Assembly (NCBI GenBank): GCA_022036555.1
Contig: CM039129.1
Location: forward strand, 41,939,827-42,003,826
Length of the DNA: 64,000 nucleotides
Reading direction: 5' to 3'
Source of the DNA: Microstegium vimineum
Lineage: Eukaryota > Streptophyta > Magnoliopsida > Poales > Poaceae
The notes below the pieces were generated by a model that had not been told where the DNA came from, did no database searches, and saw nothing but the letters and a program-made list of their open reading frames with translations. Position 1 is the first letter of the stretch; every line of letters starts with the position of its first letter. The translations under genes and the position numbers were made by a program. Below, in pieces: positions 64,000 through 64,000 of this stretch.

Positions 64000-64000
64000 T

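Noticed and set aside
1..64000. MIR2118 hairpin genes in the cluster
   Set aside because: I looked on both strands for the mature-type string CCTGATGCCTC or close forms and found none with a hairpin partner; the matches are all target-type on plus.
1..64000. CRISPR array, bacterial operons or riboswitches
   Set aside because: Repeats here are transposon or microsatellite repeats and the sequence is plant nuclear DNA.

Overview
The window looks like repeat-rich nuclear DNA from a grass (Poaceae, probably a PACMAD grass). The evidence is CACTA transposons with grass-type subterminal repeats, very long Ty3-type solo LTRs, a TRIM element and Stowaway-like MITEs. I see no ordinary single-copy protein gene. 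The only recognisable coding sequence is transposon-derived: LINE reverse transcriptase fragments, a broken TNP2-type transposase, and a Ulp1-protease gene in the same CACTA element.

The striking content is a co-oriented (+ strand) family of about 22 units (P1 to P22). Each centres on a 22-nt site with consensus TAGGCATGAGAGGC followed by AYCNGGAA, usually continuing CTCAGCTCTCACCA. This is the complement expected for the grass miR2118 family, which triggers 21-nt reproductive phasiRNAs from long non-coding precursors (PHAS loci). Many units also share a TATA box, a leader containing CACACATCCAT and GAAGCAA, a CCTGATCTAC/TAGTGGCTATA stretch before the site, and one of two upstream promoter types (A or B). 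Downstream arms diverge into subfamilies, and none has a conserved reading frame. I read the window as a tandem 21-PHAS cluster in which miR2118 would cut between site positions 12 and 13, setting a 21-nt register. This rests on sequence recognition only, with no small-RNA data.

Layout. 0-9.3 kb: P1-P6 with a LINE fragment, a Copia-like solo LTR inside the P2 leader, and a poly-A retroposon inside P3. 9.3-12.3 kb: a 3-kb solo LTR inserted in P6. 12.3-19.5 kb: P7-P11, a 799-bp solo LTR and CACTA relics. 19.8-26.1 kb: a small CACTA element and a 5.5-kb minus-strand LTR carrying a TRIM. 27.2-35.3 kb: a decayed autonomous CACTA element (transposase plus Ulp1-like gene). 35.6-38.9 kb: a minus-strand LINE and a second poly-A retroposon with a 14-bp target duplication. 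39.3-46.8 kb: P12-P15 with a 2.8-kb solo LTR. 47.1-49 kb: two non-autonomous CACTA elements, one folding as a large hairpin. 49.9-61.4 kb: P16-P22 with MITEs. 62.1-64 kb: the start of an LTR-type repeat that runs off the window.

How it works together: the P units would be Pol II non-coding transcripts. Their shared trigger site makes them substrates of one microRNA, while their divergent arms would give different phasiRNAs. Transposons have broken leaders, separated promoters from sites, or truncated arms at several loci, so only some units are likely functional.
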